Origin: Ophiura sarsii
Taxonomy: Eukaryota; Echinodermata; Ophiuroidea; Amphilepidida; Ophiuridae
Assembly: GCA_035610835.1 (NCBI GenBank)
Contig: CM069452.1
Coordinates: 29,810,143-29,874,142 of the forward strand
DNA length: 64,000 nucleotides
Reading direction: 5' to 3'
Numbering within the stretch: position 1 is the stretch's first letter; each line of letters begins with the position of its first letter. Below, piece by piece: positions 60,691 to 64,000 of this stretch. The translations under genes were made by a program, and so were the position numbers. Under the pieces are notes generated by a model. It saw only the letters and a list, made by a program, of their open reading frames with translations. It made no database searches and was not told the DNA's origin.

Positions 60691-61064
60691 TTAGCCCTAA
60701 GATTACTTACAGTCAAAATGTGAGTTTACTGTTGCCAGCTCGCGTCCAAAAGTCACTTGCGTTATATATGTAATATTTTAAAATATTTCATTGTTTAAAG
60801 CTTTTTCATTAGCTTTGTAACACTTTTTTTGGCAATCAAATTAGGTTAGGAAAACATTTCTGGGAAGTAAAAAACTCTGCACGAAACTTGCAACTGTTGC
60901 TTTATATTGAAATGTGTGCATATTGTTTAAAGCTTTTTCATTAGCTTAGCTGAATGAAGTTTACATCTTTTGTATTGTAATACCCAAGACTTAAGGCTAA
61001 ATCCTCATGCTAACACCAATATGAAATATCAGCTCATGTTAATGTAAGACCGCTCTGAATATCG

Positions 61065-61277
61065 GTAACACGCGTTACGAAAAAAGACGCACTAAAAAAA
61101 ATCCCAACTTTGTTTTGCTTGTGTATTTAAACTAAACTACCTGCAATCAATTGGTCACTGCTGTGAGCAAGTACCTACCCAAGGTTTATAATACTAGAAT
61201 AATAACAAGAATTTAAGTTCTCACTTTTTGTAAATTGCAAAATAGTCGGTAACACGTGTTACGGTAACACGCGTTAC
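61065..61277. repeat. three GTAACACGYGTTAC palindromes
   Basis: Located at 61065-61078, 61249-61262 (perfect palindrome, with CACGTG core) and 61264-61277. The last two are one base apart. Confidence 0.8.
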
Positions 61278-61610
61278 ATTTTGTCCATCCATAATTTACT
61301 AGCTTTATATTATTTATTTAATTTCTAAATTAAAATTAAGTGTTTTAACATATAATTTAGCATGGATATAGTTTCCAAGGTGTTTTTAAAACAGTATTCT
61401 GGTTTTTATTCCGTGAGGGCGCTATTGTAGTCCACCCAGGGTTTGTCGACTTATGGTTGGTCTACCCCGGGACTGTCTACCCCGGGTGGAAAGTCATTTG
61501 GGTACGATCCAGTTAGGTTTTGTCCAAAATCATTTGAACAGTCAAATCCACCAACCGACAAACCCGAGAACCGCGAAAGCCGAGAACCGCTCTAGTTTGA
61601 TTTGATTTTT

Positions 61611-62143
61611 GTGAGTGCTGTATTTATTGAACTATTAATCAAATGCATATAAAAGTATACATTTTGGAAAGGAAATAGATCACAGAATCCAAATTTTGAC
61701 CAAAAATGTTGAATTTTTAAGAAAAACAAAAAATTCACTTTTTTCACCGAATTTTATTTTGACAAAGCTAACAAAAATAATTTTGAGTAAACATGCCCTA
61801 ATCGCTAGATGATGATGTAACGATACTAACTTAGGTTGTATTTTTTTTAAAAACCTAATCGAATATTTCATGACATTTTGACCAAAAAGTGATAAAAAAT
61901 ACAACCTAAGTTAGCTTCTTTACATCATCATCTAGCGATTTGGCCAATTTTTTCTCACAATTATTTTTGTAAGCTTTGTCCAAAAAAATTGGGTCAAACA
62001 GTGATTTTTTTTGTGATTTTCTCAAATAATCAACATTTTCAGTCAAATTGTATGCTTAATTTGGATTCTCTGATCCATTTCATTTCCAAAAATGTATACT
62101 TTCGTGTACATTTAAGTCATAGTTCAATAATTTCAGCACTCAC
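61611..62143. mobile_element. 533-bp foldback element
   Basis: GTGAGTGCTG at 61611 is mirrored by CAGCACTCAC at 62143. Further inverted pairs run inward: AAAGTATACATTTTGGAAA with its mirror near 62088, and ATCGCTAGATGATGATGTAA with its mirror near 61920. Arms are inverted nearly to the centre (about 61870). AAAAGTATACATTT also occurs near 32125, 44522 and 20111. Confidence 0.85.
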
Positions 62144-64000
62144 AAAATTCCAAAAAAAACTTCCTTAAGTCCCCCCTTAAAAAAACTTATATCTCTCAGA
62201 GATGTAATTATTGTTGTAAATATCATACCTCGTATCTCATGTTGTACTCTACGTTGATGAATTCACTCCAAGAAGGTCCTGTTATCGATTGTGTGTGACT
62301 TAAATACCGTATGCAACAGGTATGCCTTAGTGTGTGAATGTTATATAATATGTGTGAATAATGATAGACACTGTGAGCTAGCCCATTAAAATTACACGCT
62401 GTCATGCCGTAAGGTGAGATACTTCACAAAGGATTATCACTGGGGGGAAAACACCGCGAGGGTGTTAAACTTAATTTTAAAATTCCCCTAGAGATCTTGA
62501 AAATCCAGTGCTCAGTGTTTATGAAATGTCGTTAACCGATATTTACCACTCGAATCAACAGTTGAATGACTTTTAACCAAATAAAAACAATGATGCCAAC
62601 ACCATGAATGCTGTTGAGAAATCTGCATCTCCTGACAATGTTCACACGTAGACAGTAAAACAAATGTTGGAATGCAAACTTGTTACAGACGATTATTATG
62701 ACCGATGAATAGCGTATCTTTAAAAGCCGGTTAGGTGAGGACTCTAATTACTCCCATTTACATTAAATATTATACAATTATTAGGCTTGAATATCATTGC
62801 GCCCATGCCCATCAAAACGTTGAATATCATACATTAGAGGTTTGAATTTGTCTGTGTTTTATATCATCAATTCAATATAAATCAATTTTTACGAATACTC
62901 TATGTTTTCCTAAATTTATATGTATGTATGATTACTTTTAAATACAATTTCGTAGTCTTATTCCCTTTTCCTGGATCCCTTTTTCTTGATCAGCCAAGCA
63001 CTAATACAGCACTATGGCTTTCAGATGGTATTTTGATGCCTGATGACGTCTTTGCACAATGTTTCAATATTGATGCTTTTATATTGTTTACCTTCTCATG
63101 CTAGGTCGATGCAATATACAGCTGTAGGTACACGTTTGAAAAGTAAAACTGTTCCAGTCGGTGAATCCAGATGTCAGCTTTGTTATTGTAGTATTTGGAT
63201 CTGGTTCATTTTGTTCAAAGGTAGGATCAAAAAAGGTAATGTTTAATTGGCAATATGGTATGGAATGGTTTGCCACTTAGACACGTACTCCTAGTCGTAC
63301 AGTCAAACGTCACGGAATTGAACACCATGCAAAAGCTACATGTCAATAAGCACGGAGTGGTGGTTTTTTGCATGATGACAGCTAACTTTACGGGTAACAG
63401 ATGCAATAATCAATGTTTAGTTATCACCCCAATTGAACTCTCTTGTAATCCAAAACGCTTAATAATTTGTATAAGTGTATGTTTTTGGAACCAAAGAAAA
63501 CTGAAATTCTGTTTATTGTTCTCGATATCATAGCTGATTATTACCTCAAAAAGAAGACACATTTTCACTGGTATTGTTACTTTCCATTTCAAGCCCGGAA
63601 AGTAGTTTCTCTTTTAAGTCAATGTCTTCACTTTTAAGTGTTTTCTTAAAATATCTTATGCATTTATTTCTAACAACAACTTCTTTCCGCCTTCCAAATT
63701 TAATATGCATGTACTTCACCTCTTTCATAACTACGTAATCAACTACGTTATAACTACGTAATCAATAAAGACATTTCAAAATGTTGCTAACTCACATTAT
63801 CTAGCATACGGCAATCACCTCAAGTGTTTTCAAGAGACTTAATTACCAGTGCATCTATTAACGCCAGTAGACAAATTCTTTGTAATTCTACTACAGCGGC
63901 GTAAAAAATATGGTCATCATTCATACTCATTCATACCTAAAGGTTACTGACATGATGAGAAGAATAGGCCATTACGCAAAGCATACTGATAATAATAATA

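Larger units (their letters stand above)
56126..64000. other. TRMO intron or downstream sequence
   Basis: I looked for the next family block (a glycine/aspartate-rich strand followed by DIKPYI) in all plus frames and did not find it. The next exon is either in the gap or beyond 64000. From 62144 to 64000 I see no gene or bounded element. Confidence 0.5.

Overview
The window is animal genomic DNA: AT-rich, with small exons scattered over long introns, many decayed LINE/SINE copies, and an unusual density of short inverted-repeat transposons, G/C homopolymer tracts and minisatellites. Gene content and repeat style fit a marine invertebrate, most plausibly a non-vertebrate deuterostome (inference only). 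The palindrome TAGGCCTA is present 15 times where base composition predicts about one. A 100-base run of N at 59064-59163 marks an assembly gap.

Region 1 (1-34058, minus strand) is one gene, an orthologue of CCDC87 (coiled-coil domain-containing protein 87). I could place 20 consecutive coding exons, from an ATG at 34058 down to an exon ending at 229. All 19 junctions have GT/AG sites and compatible phases and give 901 in-frame codons with no stop. The C-terminal exons lie beyond the left edge. Introns hold most of the sequence: a tRNA-derived SINE with an (ATT)n tail, LINE fragments of CR1/L2-like and RTE-like type, several TIR elements, a 115-bp minisatellite (8 near-identical copies) next to exon 8, and a partial duplication of exon 8 split by a LINE.

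Region 2 (34059-54919) has no convincing gene. It is a mosaic of TIR/foldback elements (one family flanked by TTAA, others with 8-bp target duplications), a G-rich minisatellite split by a transposon, tandem repeats, and a 53-nt perfect palindrome.

Region 3 (54920-64000, plus strand) carries the first two recognisable exons of TRMO (tRNA adenine-37-N6 methyltransferase, TsaA-like fold), followed by more than 7.8 kb of intron in which I see no further exon. That intron holds a striking array of an 11-bp motif (CACGCTGTAAC, nine exact copies in 1.5 kb, mostly 200-225 bp apart, orientation switching once after the first copy and again between 57429 and 57624), a large 533-bp foldback, and a LINE tail.

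The two genes are head-to-head, about 21 kb apart, and have no known functional link. I found no operon, CRISPR array, rRNA or functional tRNA gene.
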